Both the position numbers and the translations under genes were made by a program. The notes below the pieces were generated by a model. The model saw nothing but the letters and a program-made list of their open reading frames with translations, made no database searches and was not told the origin of the DNA. This document shows, in pieces, positions 7,629 to 16,618 of a stretch of DNA of 33,913 bases. The stretch spans positions 1 to 33,913 of the forward strand of contig NZ_CAKTTZ010000028.1 of the NCBI RefSeq assembly GCF_934617235.1, in the 5' to 3' direction. Every line of letters starts with the position of its first letter. The first letter of the stretch is position 1. Origin of the DNA: an uncultured Ellagibacter sp. GTDB lineage: Bacteria > Actinomycetota > Coriobacteriia > Coriobacteriales > Eggerthellaceae.

Positions 7629-8573
7629 ATGACGCTCCAACAACTTCGCTACCTTATTGCCATCGCAGAGTTCGGCTCCATCAACGCTGCCGCCCAAAAC
7701 CTCTACGCTTCTCAATCAAATCTTTCTACGGCAATCAAGGAACTTGAGGAAGAGCTGAGGATCACCATCTTCACTCGCAGCAACCGCGGCGTAACGCTCA
7801 CCAATGATGGGACGGAGCTGCTCGGTTACGCCCGCCAAGTCATCCAGCAGGCCGACATGCTTTCCGAACGATACGCAAAGGGATCGTCGAGCCATGCCCG
7901 CCTTACGGTTTCGACGCAGCACTATGCCTTCAGCGTTCAAGCGTTCGTCGAGGTTGCAGAGATGTATACCGGCGGTGAATACGAGTTCACGTTGCGCGAA
8001 TGCCGAACTGGCGAAATCATCGACGACGTTCGTACCTTCCGCAGCGAAATCGGAATCCTGTTCCGCGACAGCTTCAACTCGCGCGTACTTGACAAGGCCT
8101 TCAGCGACGCCAACGTGGTATTCACTCCGCTTTTCGATGCACGTGTTCATGTTTTCGTCGGCGAGCACCATCCTCTCGCAAAGGCGAAGATTCTCACGCT
8201 CGGCGACCTTGAAGAGTATCCTCGTTACTCCTTCGAGCAGGGAACGGAAAACTCGTTCTACTATGCCGAAGAGCCCTTCAATCAGATTCCGCACAAGAAG
8301 GAAATCCGTTTCTCCGACCGAGGCACGCTATCGAATCTCCTTACCAATCACAACGGATACACGCTTTCGACCGGCGTGCTTTCTTCCGAAATGCATACCG
8401 GCATCGTTTCGATTCCGCTCGACACACATGGGCTTCCAGGCAGCAACGGTGTGATGCAGGTCGGTTATATCATCCATCGTCAGATGAAGCGCAGCCCTTT
8501 GCTTGAGAATTACATCTCAATGCTTGAAAACGTGATGAAGGACAATCCATTCGTTAATCCGTATCAGCACTAA
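7629..8573 (+). CDS. LysR-family transcriptional regulator
   Basis: 314 residues. Residues 1-60 are a canonical LysR winged helix (MTLQQLRYLIAIAEFGSINA, then ASQSNLSTAIKELEEEL, then TRSNRGVTLTNDG), followed by a linker helix and an effector domain from about residue 91. A longer open frame begins at 7560, but the ATG at 7629 gives the standard LysR N-terminus and has GAAAGG in front. It is divergent from the CoA-ligase operon, which also encodes a paralogue of its effector domain, so it most likely controls that operon and itself. It ends 1 nt before the A-run of a 32-bp palindrome that contains parS. Confidence 0.92.
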   Translation: MTLQQLRYLIAIAEFGSINAAAQNLYASQSNLSTAIKELEEELRITIFTRSNRGVTLTNDGTELLGYARQVIQQADMLSERYAKGSSSHARLTVSTQHYAFSVQAFVEVAEMYTGGEYEFTLRECRTGEIIDDVRTFRSEIGILFRDSFNSRVLDKAFSDANVVFTPLFDARVHVFVGEHHPLAKAKILTLGDLEEYPRYSFEQGTENSFYYAEEPFNQIPHKKEIRFSDRGTLSNLLTNHNGYTLSTGVLSSEMHTGIVSIPLDTHGLPGSNGVMQVGYIIHRQMKRSPLLENYISMLENVMKDNPFVNPYQH

Positions 8574-8574
8574 A

Positions 8575-8606
8575 AAAGGCGATGTTTCACGTGAAACATC
8601 GCCTTT
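8575..8606. terminator. 32-bp perfect palindrome: terminator-like hairpin with parS core
   Basis: Positions 8575-8590 are the exact reverse complement of 8591-8606. The outer arms are AAAGGCGA/TCGCCTTT and the inner 16 bp are parS. It begins directly after the lysR stop, lies before the convergent zinc-ribbon gene, and has A-rich and T-rich ends like a bidirectional terminator. As RNA the perfect palindrome would leave a minimal loop. Confidence 0.6.
8583..8598. other. parS site 2 (exact consensus)
   Basis: An exact TGTTTCACGTGAAACA forms the centre of the palindrome at 8575-8606, between convergent lysR and the DUF5679 gene. Confidence 0.92.
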
Positions 8607-8627
8607 CGCAAGCTGTGCGGGTTTGAA

Positions 8628-8777
8628 TTATTTAACAGCGCCAATACGGCAAATCTTGCCGCCGCAATCAGGGCAGGTACCCTTGGTGATGGGCTTGCCA
8701 TTCTTGGTGACGCCCTCAACCGGGTTCTGCATTTCCTTCTTCGCCTTGCACTTGACGCAATATGCTTCGATGGCCAT
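8628..8777 (-). CDS. DUF5679 small zinc-ribbon protein
   Basis: A 49-residue protein, MAIEAYCVKCKAKKEMQNP at the N-terminus, ending CPDCGGKICRIGAVK. CVKC (7-10) and CPDC (35-38) give a four-cysteine zinc-ribbon site. Sequence and length match the DUF5679 family, small proteins of unknown role in actinobacteria and relatives. GAGG lies 9 nt before the ATG. It is single, convergent with lysR, and separated from the long gene upstream by about 115 AT-rich bases. Confidence 0.88.
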   Translation of the reverse strand: MAIEAYCVKCKAKKEMQNPVEGVTKNGKPITKGTCPDCGGKICRIGAVK

Positions 8778-8892
8778 TCCTTAAAACCTCTCTATCGAAT
8801 CGATATGGGCTGAAAACGATATTCCGTTTCGCCTCAAACGTTCGAAATTATATACGAAAGAGGAAATATCCCTTCGTACAATACTTTATCTC

Positions 8893-11800
8893 CTACATAT
8901 TCTTTAGCATTTCCATAACGAACGTGGCGTTCTTAGCAAGAGAATCCTCTTTCACCACAGCAGTCGTATCATCCTTCTGAGCGAAGTACGCAGGCTTCGA
9001 TCCGTCCATCCCTGCAAGATGCATGGCCTGGAACCCTTGCTGGGCAGCAAATGCGCCCGACCCCTCGCCCCATGAGATAGAGGCGGAACCCACATGGACT
9101 CCCGTTACCTGAGAAGCCTTCTTCACATAGCGCTTCATGCGAGAAGAAACAGACACTCTACGCAGAGAACCCTCGCTCTCGATGAGGGACAAAGAACCAG
9201 CTCCCATCGCCTCAAGATCAATAATGATGGCGCCGCGCAGTTCATCAGCATGATCGGACAAGAAGGCCCTCATACCGTTGTGACCCGAAAGCTCGGAGCC
9301 AAGCGCCACGAACCAAACTTCAGTCGTGATATCGGGATTATGGAAGTGGTAGATCCGCTCCTCATCTTCCTCGAACTGAGCGGGCTCTGGCATCATTTCC
9401 GGAGTCACGATCTTCTCTTCCGAGCGCACATTCGCATTTCCCATCGAAATGCGAGAGAACGCGCCACCGTTCCAACGCCCGCGACCACCACGACGATTGC
9501 CGTCATTCCTGAAAGCGTCGGGAGAGGTCTGCTCGTCCTCGTAGAAGTCGTCGCCCTCATCGTAGTAATCGTCGTAGCCGTCCTGCTCGCTGCCGCCCTG
9601 CTCATATCCATCTGCTTCATAGGACACAGAATCGTCGCGGAAGCTCTCCCATCCACCACGATCGGCACCCACCGTTCGAGCGTCAAAGGAATCGTCCACA
9701 TCGAGCCACTCCTGCGGAGTCATGGGCGTATCCTCCTGCTTCTTCTTACGGCTGAAGCGGTCGAAGAACTTGCGAACGCGCGACTTCGGCATATCCACGT
9801 AGCCAGGACCCGCAAAGGCACCCGTCTCAGTGACGGCTCCATCGTAGGCTGAATCATCCGCATCGTCGACGTAGATGTCATCGGCATCAACGTTCTCGAG
9901 AAGTTCTTCGTTGATGGGCGCAAAAGAACCCGTTGCGCTGGCGGGAGCGAAAGACCCTGCTTGGTTGATTGCGACGGTTGCATCAGCGGTTGATCCCCCG
10001 GCAACCTCTTCTATATTGTGAGCCTCTTCGGGCTTTTCAAGCGTAATAGAACCCGAAAGCGACGGGAGAGAGCTTCTCAGGCTCGATACCGTCATTGATG
10101 AAGGATGAGTCGGAGCTGACTCAGTTTGGCCCTGAGAAAGGCTCTCAATGGACGGAATTTGAGCACGGAGTTTCGCAGCTGATTCATTCTTCGGTTTCGA
10201 TGTCTCTGCCAGAGGTGCGCGCTGCTTCTTAAGCTCGGCAACGGGCTTCAAGTCGTCAGCCGAAATTGCTTCGAGCGTCGGCACCTCACTGGAGCGATTC
10301 GCCTCGGCAGCAATGGGTGCCACAAAAGGCGACGGGGTTTCAGCTGCTGCCTGGGCAGCGGCCTCCTCGCGCAAGCCGGTCACATCAATCGGCGTCATGG
10401 CGCAGGTTGCAAAGTCCTCGGTCGTAGCCACCGCAGCAGAAGAGCTTCCATCAGTGCGGGCGTTCTGCCCCTCTATCACCGGAAGTTGCAATGCTGGATT
10501 TGCCGACGGCACATTGGACTCGTCGTTCTGCACGTCAGAAACCTCGCCGACAGACGGAACAGGTGAGCCCTCATCGGCAAGCGGGGTTGCCTCTGAGGTG
10601 ACGGGCTCAACCTCCAAGGCAGCATCAGGAGAACCAGTTTGCTTCAACCATGAGGGCATGGACCACTCAGGGATATCCTGGACGTTCTCACCAGCAATGG
10701 AAACACGCTCTTCTTCGAGCACCGCAAACATGGGATCTACATCTTTTTCCTCGAAGCCGGGCGCCTTCACTTCCATGATGGAATCGCGCATAGCGGCCAA
10801 GCGCTGTTCGGTTTCGGAAACAACTGCCTCGTTCGCTTCCTGAAAGTGAGCGCTGCTCGCACTTACTGCGGCATCAAGGGCGTCAGCATAGCGCGAACGA
10901 TGAACCGGCTTGTCGTCGTTTTTGGGACGTTTGGCCTTTTCCTGCGCGCGCGCAAACCACGCAGGAACAGTGGAGCCATCTTCTTCGACAACCATGTCGT
11001 TACGAACGGGCGCCTCTTCGGCCGGTACTTCCGCATATTGCGCTTCGTACGACGAACCAGCCTGAGACATCTCCTTGTCGAGATATCCTTCGATGGGAGA
11101 TCCCTGCACTGCAGGCTCAGGACGCGAAGCTGCAAGCGCTTCTTCAGCCGCCCTCGCCTGTGCCGCAATCTGCTCCTGAAGAGCCGCCGCAGCCTCTGCC
11201 GGCTTCGACGCGAAGGCGGCGGTAGCCTCTTCGCGAAGCGCCTGGATATCCTCCGCACTCGGCTGGCCGACTGGCTCATCTTTCACCTGCACGAGATTCT
11301 CGGAAATATCGAAAACAGGAGCAGCTCCCGGCACGGGCTTCCCGGAAATCGCAGCAATTGCCGCTTTCGCCTGAGCGAGACGCGCCTCAGGAGAACCCGC
11401 CGGTGCTTGAGCCGTCTCGTAAACCATTGATGCACCGTCAGGAACCAAGCCGGCTGCATGAGCAGCTTCTTCACCATGGATTACGGGATCTCCTTCGCTG
11501 CTGCTTGCGGCGAAGGAGGGGCTACCCACTCGCCCAGCTACTTCCATAAGCACCGCAACACCCGACGCGTTGCAGTTTGCACCCGCGCTGAACTCCGCCA
11601 GTCGATGCATGAGCGCGAAAATGCCCGGCGCCATCGCGATAAGGGCGGCAATCACCGTAAGAATCGAGATCACGATAACGGGCGCCCCCGTTGCACCGCC
11701 AAGGGCAGTCCCGCGAATCAACAAGAGAAGCGCTGCAACCACACTGGCAATAGGTGCACCCAACTTGATAATCGGCAGAATACCCAGAAGCGGCTCGTTC

Positions 11801-12246
11801 AACTCCGCCTGAACCTTACCGCTATCGTAATGGGAAACTAGCACCACTTTTCGATGGGAAGCCTGCATATCGGTGCTTGCAGGCTCGTATTTCGCCACCA
11901 CGTTTTGGCTCACGCCCTTACCGACTGCTCGCGAGAGAATCGGCTTGCCGAGAGACTCCGCCACCATAAGTCCCCCGCTCGCAAGAGCGAGGATGAAGGC
12001 GACAATTCCGATGGCAGGAATAGCGAGGCCCAATACAACGGCAACAAGAAGGATTCCTGCACAAATGAGCGAGGGCACCTCCGTATTCGAACTAATGCTG
12101 AAGTCCTCGATTTCTGCTGCGAGGCCCGCTTCCTTCTGAAGATAATCGGCGATGTAAAGCGCCGCTTGCTGCTCCTCTTCCGTACCGCCAGGTCGCGGTC
12201 CGATTTCTTCGGAGAGATATGACACGTGGTCGATGATATCCGGCAT
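8893..12246 (-). CDS. Membrane M28-like protein, split by long low-complexity insert, probably not a peptidase
   Basis: 1117 residues. The N-terminal part (1-240) has the M28 opening (DHVSYLSEEIGPRPGGTEEE), about four membrane helices (near 59-95 and 160-212), the SHYDS motif (138-142) and GANCNASG (222-229). Residues about 241-970 are Ala/Glu/Ser/Pro-rich low complexity with acidic clusters. The C-terminal about 150 residues return to the M28 fold: ALGSELSGHNG, AIIIDLEAMG and YFAQKDDTT. Compared with active M28 enzymes, GAxD is Cys, the EE pair is SE, and the last His ligand is Phe, so several zinc/catalytic residues are lost. The start at 12246 is preferred for its GAAAGG; an ATG at 12282 has none. 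It is the last of a three-gene minus-strand run. Confidence 0.75.
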   Translation of the reverse strand: MPDIIDHVSYLSEEIGPRPGGTEEEQQAALYIADYLQKEAGLAAEIEDFSISSNTEVPSLICAGILLVAVVLGLAIPAIGIVAFILALASGGLMVAESLGKPILSRAVGKGVSQNVVAKYEPASTDMQASHRKVVLVSHYDSGKVQAELNEPLLGILPIIKLGAPIASVVAALLLLIRGTALGGATGAPVIVISILTVIAALIAMAPGIFALMHRLAEFSAGANCNASGVAVLMEVAGRVGSPSFAASSSEGDPVIHGEEAAHAAGLVPDGASMVYETAQAPAGSPEARLAQAKAAIAAISGKPVPGAAPVFDISENLVQVKDEPVGQPSAEDIQALREEATAAFASKPAEAAAALQEQIAAQARAAEEALAASRPEPAVQGSPIEGYLDKEMSQAGSSYEAQYAEVPAEEAPVRNDMVVEEDGSTVPAWFARAQEKAKRPKNDDKPVHRSRYADALDAAVSASSAHFQEANEAVVSETEQRLAAMRDSIMEVKAPGFEEKDVDPMFAVLEEERVSIAGENVQDIPEWSMPSWLKQTGSPDAALEVEPVTSEATPLADEGSPVPSVGEVSDVQNDESNVPSANPALQLPVIEGQNARTDGSSSAAVATTEDFATCAMTPIDVTGLREEAAAQAAAETPSPFVAPIAAEANRSSEVPTLEAISADDLKPVAELKKQRAPLAETSKPKNESAAKLRAQIPSIESLSQGQTESAPTHPSSMTVSSLRSSLPSLSGSITLEKPEEAHNIEEVAGGSTADATVAINQAGSFAPASATGSFAPINEELLENVDADDIYVDDADDSAYDGAVTETGAFAGPGYVDMPKSRVRKFFDRFSRKKKQEDTPMTPQEWLDVDDSFDARTVGADRGGWESFRDDSVSYEADGYEQGGSEQDGYDDYYDEGDDFYEDEQTSPDAFRNDGNRRGGRGRWNGGAFSRISMGNANVRSEEKIVTPEMMPEPAQFEEDEERIYHFHNPDITTEVWFVALGSELSGHNGMRAFLSDHADELRGAIIIDLEAMGAGSLSLIESEGSLRRVSVSSRMKRYVKKASQVTGVHVGSASISWGEGSGAFAAQQGFQAMHLAGMDGSKPAYFAQKDDTTAVVKEDSLAKNATFVMEMLKNM

Positions 12247-12293
12247 GGGATGCCCTTTCACTTTCTTGTTGCATGAAGGCATATATGCTGCAT

Positions 12294-12299
12294 ACTATA
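12294..12299 (-). promoter_or_regulatory. Possible -10 for the M28-like gene
   Basis: TATAGT on the minus strand lies in the 55-bp gap before the M28-like gene. Its -35 would lie in the end of the preceding gene. It suggests partial transcriptional independence, but support is weak. Confidence 0.25.
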
Positions 12300-12301
12300 C
12301 G

Positions 12302-13624
12302 CTATTTATTGAAGGTGCCCAAATAATCACGGATAAAAGCATCAGCTGACTGTGCTTGTGAACGGGCGTTTTCGTACATCTCGCGGCTCGAAGTCGTCTT
12401 CTCGCTGAATGCGGTCTCCAGAAGCTCCGTAGGATCCTCGGGAAGGGCCTGCGCCAGCTCGCCTGCTTGCTGCTCGGCCTTGTTGTAGGCATCATTTTGC
12501 TCGGTAGCCGTCTGCGTATCGCGATTAATCAGTGCATTATTAGATTCGATTGCATAACCCTGCGCCTCGAGCCGTTTGTCGATGTAGTTTAGGTACCCGC
12601 TCAGATCAAGCTGAGCGAACAATTGCTCGGCGTTCTGCATTGCAGTTTTCGCCTTCGAAAAGGATTCAATCGCTTGCTGGGATTTCTCGGTAGACGATTG
12701 CATATCCCCGATCGTTGCCGAAGAAGCGAATTGTGCGGCCTCGCGCGCCAAACCATCGGCCGCGAGAATTAGCTGCCACCCCTTCATGGTCTCTTCCTTT
12801 GCCTGGAGAACACCGACAACGTCGTCTATGAGGGCAGAGCCACTTGTCAGCATCTGACGGCGGGCTGTTATTGCATCGCTTGCTTTAGAGTCAGGGCTGT
12901 CGCTCGTTTCAGAGCTGCTCTTTATCGCAACTTGATTTATCGTCTCTTCTGCCGCATCGAGTTCCTCTATTCGGCTCGATTTCTCTTCTCCGATTTGCTT
13001 CTGGACAGCAACCATGTCGTCCAGAGACAGCGACGTCACTTCTCCATTTGACAAGTCGACAACTACTTCATCGATTTCAGCCAGTAATTCGTCTGTCTCC
13101 GAAAGCTCAGAAATGGCGCCGCTCAAAACACCCTTGTATGTTTGCTGCGCCTGGTAGACGCCGGCACCCCACCACGTCAGTCCTCCTGCTACAGCGAGCA
13201 AGATCATCACGAGTGCAAACGAGACGATCAAACGCCCGCGTTTTCGAGCTCGCTTGCGAGAAGCAACTTCAGCCGAAAGCGAGCGAGGCTCGCGGGCTCT
13301 ATGGGAACCACGCATCCCCTCGCTTGCTTTTCGCTGTTCCGCTCGGCGTTGCTTACGTTCGAACTTACGCTGGGCGCGCGAAGAAGAACGAGGCATCTCT
13401 CGTTGGGTAAGGGCGAGCCCCTCATCTTTCGTTGGAGTTGAAACCGCCTTCCTCTTTCCAGGAAGCGTGAAAAGGGAAATCGTTCCGAAAGGGTGCTGGT
13501 TCCCCTCGCCTTCCAGCGAATTTTTTGCAGCATCAAGCACACTGAAGGAAATCTCATTAGAAGTTCCTTCAGTGTTTCGCTTGATGTGCGCCGCCTTCGC
13601 GACTTTGTCAATTCGCTTAGCCAT
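12302..13624 (-). CDS. Single-pass membrane protein with extracellular coiled coil, function unknown
   Basis: 440 residues. The N-terminal about 130 residues are cytosolic and strongly basic (RAQRKFERKQRRAEQRK and ASRKRARKRGR). One membrane helix follows at about 131-153 (LIVSFALVMILLAVAGGLTW). The rest is a mostly helical, Glu/Gln/Ala-rich outer part, probably coiled coil. I recognise no family. The positive-inside rule gives N-in topology. It sits between the DnaQ-DinG gene and the M28-like gene on the same strand. The 22-bp gap upstream is largely filled by parS, so no good ribosome site is visible before the ATG at 13624; a downstream start is possible but not supported either. A DNA- or envelope-linked role is speculation. 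Confidence 0.7.
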   Translation of the reverse strand: MAKRIDKVAKAAHIKRNTEGTSNEISFSVLDAAKNSLEGEGNQHPFGTISLFTLPGKRKAVSTPTKDEGLALTQREMPRSSSRAQRKFERKQRRAEQRKASEGMRGSHRAREPRSLSAEVASRKRARKRGRLIVSFALVMILLAVAGGLTWWGAGVYQAQQTYKGVLSGAISELSETDELLAEIDEVVVDLSNGEVTSLSLDDMVAVQKQIGEEKSSRIEELDAAEETINQVAIKSSSETSDSPDSKASDAITARRQMLTSGSALIDDVVGVLQAKEETMKGWQLILAADGLAREAAQFASSATIGDMQSSTEKSQQAIESFSKAKTAMQNAEQLFAQLDLSGYLNYIDKRLEAQGYAIESNNALINRDTQTATEQNDAYNKAEQQAGELAQALPEDPTELLETAFSEKTTSSREMYENARSQAQSADAFIRDYLGTFNK

Positions 13625-13629
13625 GGGAA

Positions 13630-13645
13630 TGTTTCACGTGAAACA
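13630..13645. other. parS site 3 (exact consensus)
   Basis: An exact TGTTTCACGTGAAACA (18-bp palindrome 13629-13646) lies between the DnaQ-DinG stop and the next start codon. It ends 5 bp before the ATG, where a ribosome site would normally be. Confidence 0.92.
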
Positions 13646-13646
13646 T

Positions 13647-16556
13647 CTACTCATTTGCACGAGCAATTCGAGCGATGATCTCGTCAATCGAACAGATTTC
13701 AATCGATTTACTGGGAAGAGAACGGAGAAATATCTTCCCGTAGCCTTTCGTTATTAGTCGTTTATCAGCAAGGATAAGAACCCCCTTGTCGGATGACTTC
13801 CTTATAAGCCTCCCCGCTGCTTGTTTTGTCTCGAGGACAGCCTGGGGCAGCACATAATGACTCCAAGCATGATCATCGCGAGTCGCTCGCTCACAAGAGA
13901 GCGGGTCAGTCGGCTTCGAAAATGGCAACTTGGGAATAATCACTCCGCGAAGCGTCGAACCCGGTGCATCGAATCCTTCCCAGAAGCTCTTCAGGGCAAA
14001 GAGGGACAAGTGCCTGTCCGAGATGAAATCATCGCGAAGACCCTTTACTGAGACACCCCATTTTTGGCACACAAGACGCAGATCCTCTTCTTTAAGAACA
14101 GGCTGCACAACCTCGAAACACTTCTCCATTTCGCGTCTATTGGTGAAAAGCGTCAACATGGATCCTCGTTGCGCTATATGACAACCCGTTATCAGGCGCT
14201 CAAGCTCATCGAGATAATGAGGGTCGGACGGTTCGGGTATATCGTTGGCCACATACACCGTCATATTCTTGTCGAAATCGTAACTTGAATCGAGCTGACA
14301 CGTACGGGCTCGAGTGCCCTCCCCTGCATTCAACCCCATAGCGTTTTCGAATGAAGTAAAGTCGCCATCAATCGATAGCGTTGCAGAGGCAAACACAATC
14401 GAGCGCGTCTGAGAGTACAGTTTGTCTTCAAGCGCCTTTCCCACATTGACGAAGAGCGCTTCCAGCTTATCCGTTTGCTTGTCCTTCTTTCGGCAAAGCT
14501 CGGCAGCGTAAGCGTAGCTGTCGGACTTCGAACCGAAAATCACCTCAACGGAACCAACAAGCTCCTTCAGATCCATCGCAGCGGAAGCAATCTCGCGCTG
14601 AGGCTCAGCAGCGCCTTCGATACCCTCGAGATACCCGACGAGTTCCTGACTGCAGGTAATTGCCTTTTCCGCACAGGACTGCATTGTCTTTGCGCTCATC
14701 CGCAAGGTGTCAAAGGTTTCGGAAGCTCGGATATCGTCGTTGAGCCACAATTCCGTACGATCGTAATTGCGGCTACGCTTGTTCACATCGAAGTACAGCA
14801 GATCCTTTATATGGGGCACGAACTCGTGTGCGGCTTCAGCGAATGCGTCGCCTGCGGATTTCGCTTTGCCTACCAAACCCTCAAAGAGTGTCACGCCTTC
14901 GTTTTTCAACGAGCTTTCGAGTTTTCGCTCTGCACGAGCATACACGTTGCGGCTTTCACCACTCGCGACCTTCTGGGCGAGGCGGGTAACATCTTCCGCT
15001 GCAATTTCTAACGAGAAAGCACGACGCGCCTCGGCCTCGGCACCATGGGCCTCGTCGAGAACCCAGTGGCGAACAGGGGGAAGCAATCCGTTATCCGTTG
15101 CAGCATCACAGAAAAGGAATGTTTGATTCGTAACCACAACATCCGCCGTCTCAGCAAAGCGACGCGCGCCATGTACAAAGCATGTTGTTCCAAAAAAGGG
15201 ACATTTTCGACGCAGACAATCGTGGCTCGTGGTCGTCACCGCACGGCGGGGAACAATCCGATAATCCATCTTCAAGCTATCCATGTCATCGAAGTCAGTC
15301 TGATCGATGAAAGACAGCATCGCTCCAAGAGCAGGAGCCTGGGAATGCTCCACTCCTTGAACGTCGACGATTTTAACGCCCTCTTTAACGAAGCGATTCA
15401 CTTTACGTAGACAGGGGTAATGGGAAAAGCCTTTCAACGGAGCATAGGTTACGCCCCCGAGCGACCGAGAGAGCGCTGGCAACTCGTGATACACCAGCTG
15501 ATCGAGCAAAGCGTTCGTCTTCGTCGCCACACCGACAGCAATGTTGTTCGCTTTGGCCAAAAGAACCGCCGGCACCAGATAGGCCATCGATTTCCCAACG
15601 CCCGTGCCAGCTTCCACAATCAGGTTTTCCGACGCCTCAAACGCGGCGCGAACCTCCTGAGCCATCGTCAGCTGCTCTTCACGGGGCTCGAAGTCTCCGT
15701 ACAACCTTCCTACGATTCCTGTCGAAGAAAAAGCCTCAGCGATGTCTTCCTCGGAAGGAAATTCTAACGATTGAATCATCTTTGCATCGACACGCGGCTT
15801 CTTTTCAAATGATGTCATGCTTTCATGGCGCAAAGCTTTCAACGAAAACTCTTTCGCCCCCGGATCAGCGAAATGCTGAAACACCACAGCGGTATTCCAT
15901 TGCTCGGCCGGTGCCATGAGCGCAATGCATTTCACCAACTCTGGCGGCATTTCTTTCACAGCTGCAAGCAATATGCGGAACAGGGCGCACGTTGCCGCGA
16001 CATCATCATCTGCTCGATGGGTTGACGTCGGAGCCCCGAAGGCCTTCACCAGATCGATGAGACGATGCGACTTCATGCGAGGCAAGGCAATACGCGCCAG
16101 ATCAAGAGAGTCGATCCACATGTTGTCCAGGAGTGGGTAGCCACTCGGATGACGGGTAGTGAACGTACGGTCAAACTCGGCATTATGAGCAACGACCTTT
16201 GCGTCACGGGTAAATTCGACAAGCCGCGCAAGCGCTTCGTCGGGCGAAGGAGCATCCGCAACGTCCTCATCGTGGATGTTCGTCAGGTGAGCAACATCTT
16301 CAGGAATCGGTTTGCCAGGATTGACAAACGTCACATACCAGTCAACGATTTCACCATGCTCCATACGCGCGGCTGCAATTTGCGTAAGCTCATCATGGTT
16401 GAAGGAAAATCCCGTGGTCTCGGTATCGATCACCACAACATTCTCGTCTAGTGCCCCAAAATCGCTTGTTTGAGCCAAGTCCGACAGCCGTCGATATCGT
16501 TCCCTCACTCGCTCGGGAGTTCCATCGCTGATATATGCATCGAGATTACTATTCAT
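13647..16556 (-). CDS. dinG: DnaQ-family exonuclease / DinG-type Fe-S helicase fusion
   Basis: 969 residues. Residues 40-200 are a DEDDh 3'-5' exonuclease: DTETTG (44-49), HNAEFD (124-129), HRADDD (180-185). The rest is an XPD/DinG superfamily 2 helicase: EAGTGVGKS (Walker A, 315-323), DEAH (501-504) and AAGRLIRKSSDKG near the C-terminus. Cys382, Cys447, Cys452 and Cys459 fit the four-cysteine 4Fe-4S site of DinG. This fusion is known in Firmicutes and some actinobacteria and acts in DNA repair or R-loop removal. The ATG at 16556 is taken as start; the open frame runs up through parS to 16607. It heads a minus-strand run and shares a parS-bearing divergent promoter region with the gene at 16657. 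Confidence 0.92.
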   Translation of the reverse strand: MNSNLDAYISDGTPERVRERYRRLSDLAQTSDFGALDENVVVIDTETTGFSFNHDELTQIAAARMEHGEIVDWYVTFVNPGKPIPEDVAHLTNIHDEDVADAPSPDEALARLVEFTRDAKVVAHNAEFDRTFTTRHPSGYPLLDNMWIDSLDLARIALPRMKSHRLIDLVKAFGAPTSTHRADDDVAATCALFRILLAAVKEMPPELVKCIALMAPAEQWNTAVVFQHFADPGAKEFSLKALRHESMTSFEKKPRVDAKMIQSLEFPSEEDIAEAFSSTGIVGRLYGDFEPREEQLTMAQEVRAAFEASENLIVEAGTGVGKSMAYLVPAVLLAKANNIAVGVATKTNALLDQLVYHELPALSRSLGGVTYAPLKGFSHYPCLRKVNRFVKEGVKIVDVQGVEHSQAPALGAMLSFIDQTDFDDMDSLKMDYRIVPRRAVTTTSHDCLRRKCPFFGTTCFVHGARRFAETADVVVTNQTFLFCDAATDNGLLPPVRHWVLDEAHGAEAEARRAFSLEIAAEDVTRLAQKVASGESRNVYARAERKLESSLKNEGVTLFEGLVGKAKSAGDAFAEAAHEFVPHIKDLLYFDVNKRSRNYDRTELWLNDDIRASETFDTLRMSAKTMQSCAEKAITCSQELVGYLEGIEGAAEPQREIASAAMDLKELVGSVEVIFGSKSDSYAYAAELCRKKDKQTDKLEALFVNVGKALEDKLYSQTRSIVFASATLSIDGDFTSFENAMGLNAGEGTRARTCQLDSSYDFDKNMTVYVANDIPEPSDPHYLDELERLITGCHIAQRGSMLTLFTNRREMEKCFEVVQPVLKEEDLRLVCQKWGVSVKGLRDDFISDRHLSLFALKSFWEGFDAPGSTLRGVIIPKLPFSKPTDPLSCERATRDDHAWSHYVLPQAVLETKQAAGRLIRKSSDKGVLILADKRLITKGYGKIFLRSLPSKSIEICSIDEIIARIARANE

Positions 16557-16583
16557 GAAACTTCTCTCGTTATTCCTCTCATT

Positions 16584-16599
16584 TGTTTCACGTGAAACA
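16584..16599. other. parS site 4 (exact consensus)
   Basis: An exact TGTTTCACGTGAAACA in the 100-bp divergent region between the DnaQ-DinG gene and the tail-anchored protein gene, 35 bp from parS site 5. Confidence 0.92.
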
Positions 16600-16606
16600 C
16601 CCGTCA

Positions 16607-16614
16607 ATTATAAG
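16607..16614. promoter_or_regulatory. Overlapping divergent -10-like elements between two parS sites
   Basis: ATTATAAG reads TATAAG on the plus strand (16609-16614) and TATAAT on the minus strand (16612 to 16607). With normal spacing, the -35 hexamer for each direction would fall inside the flanking parS site. Only the -10 hexamers are visible directly. Confidence 0.4.
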
Positions 16615-16618
16615 ATAA

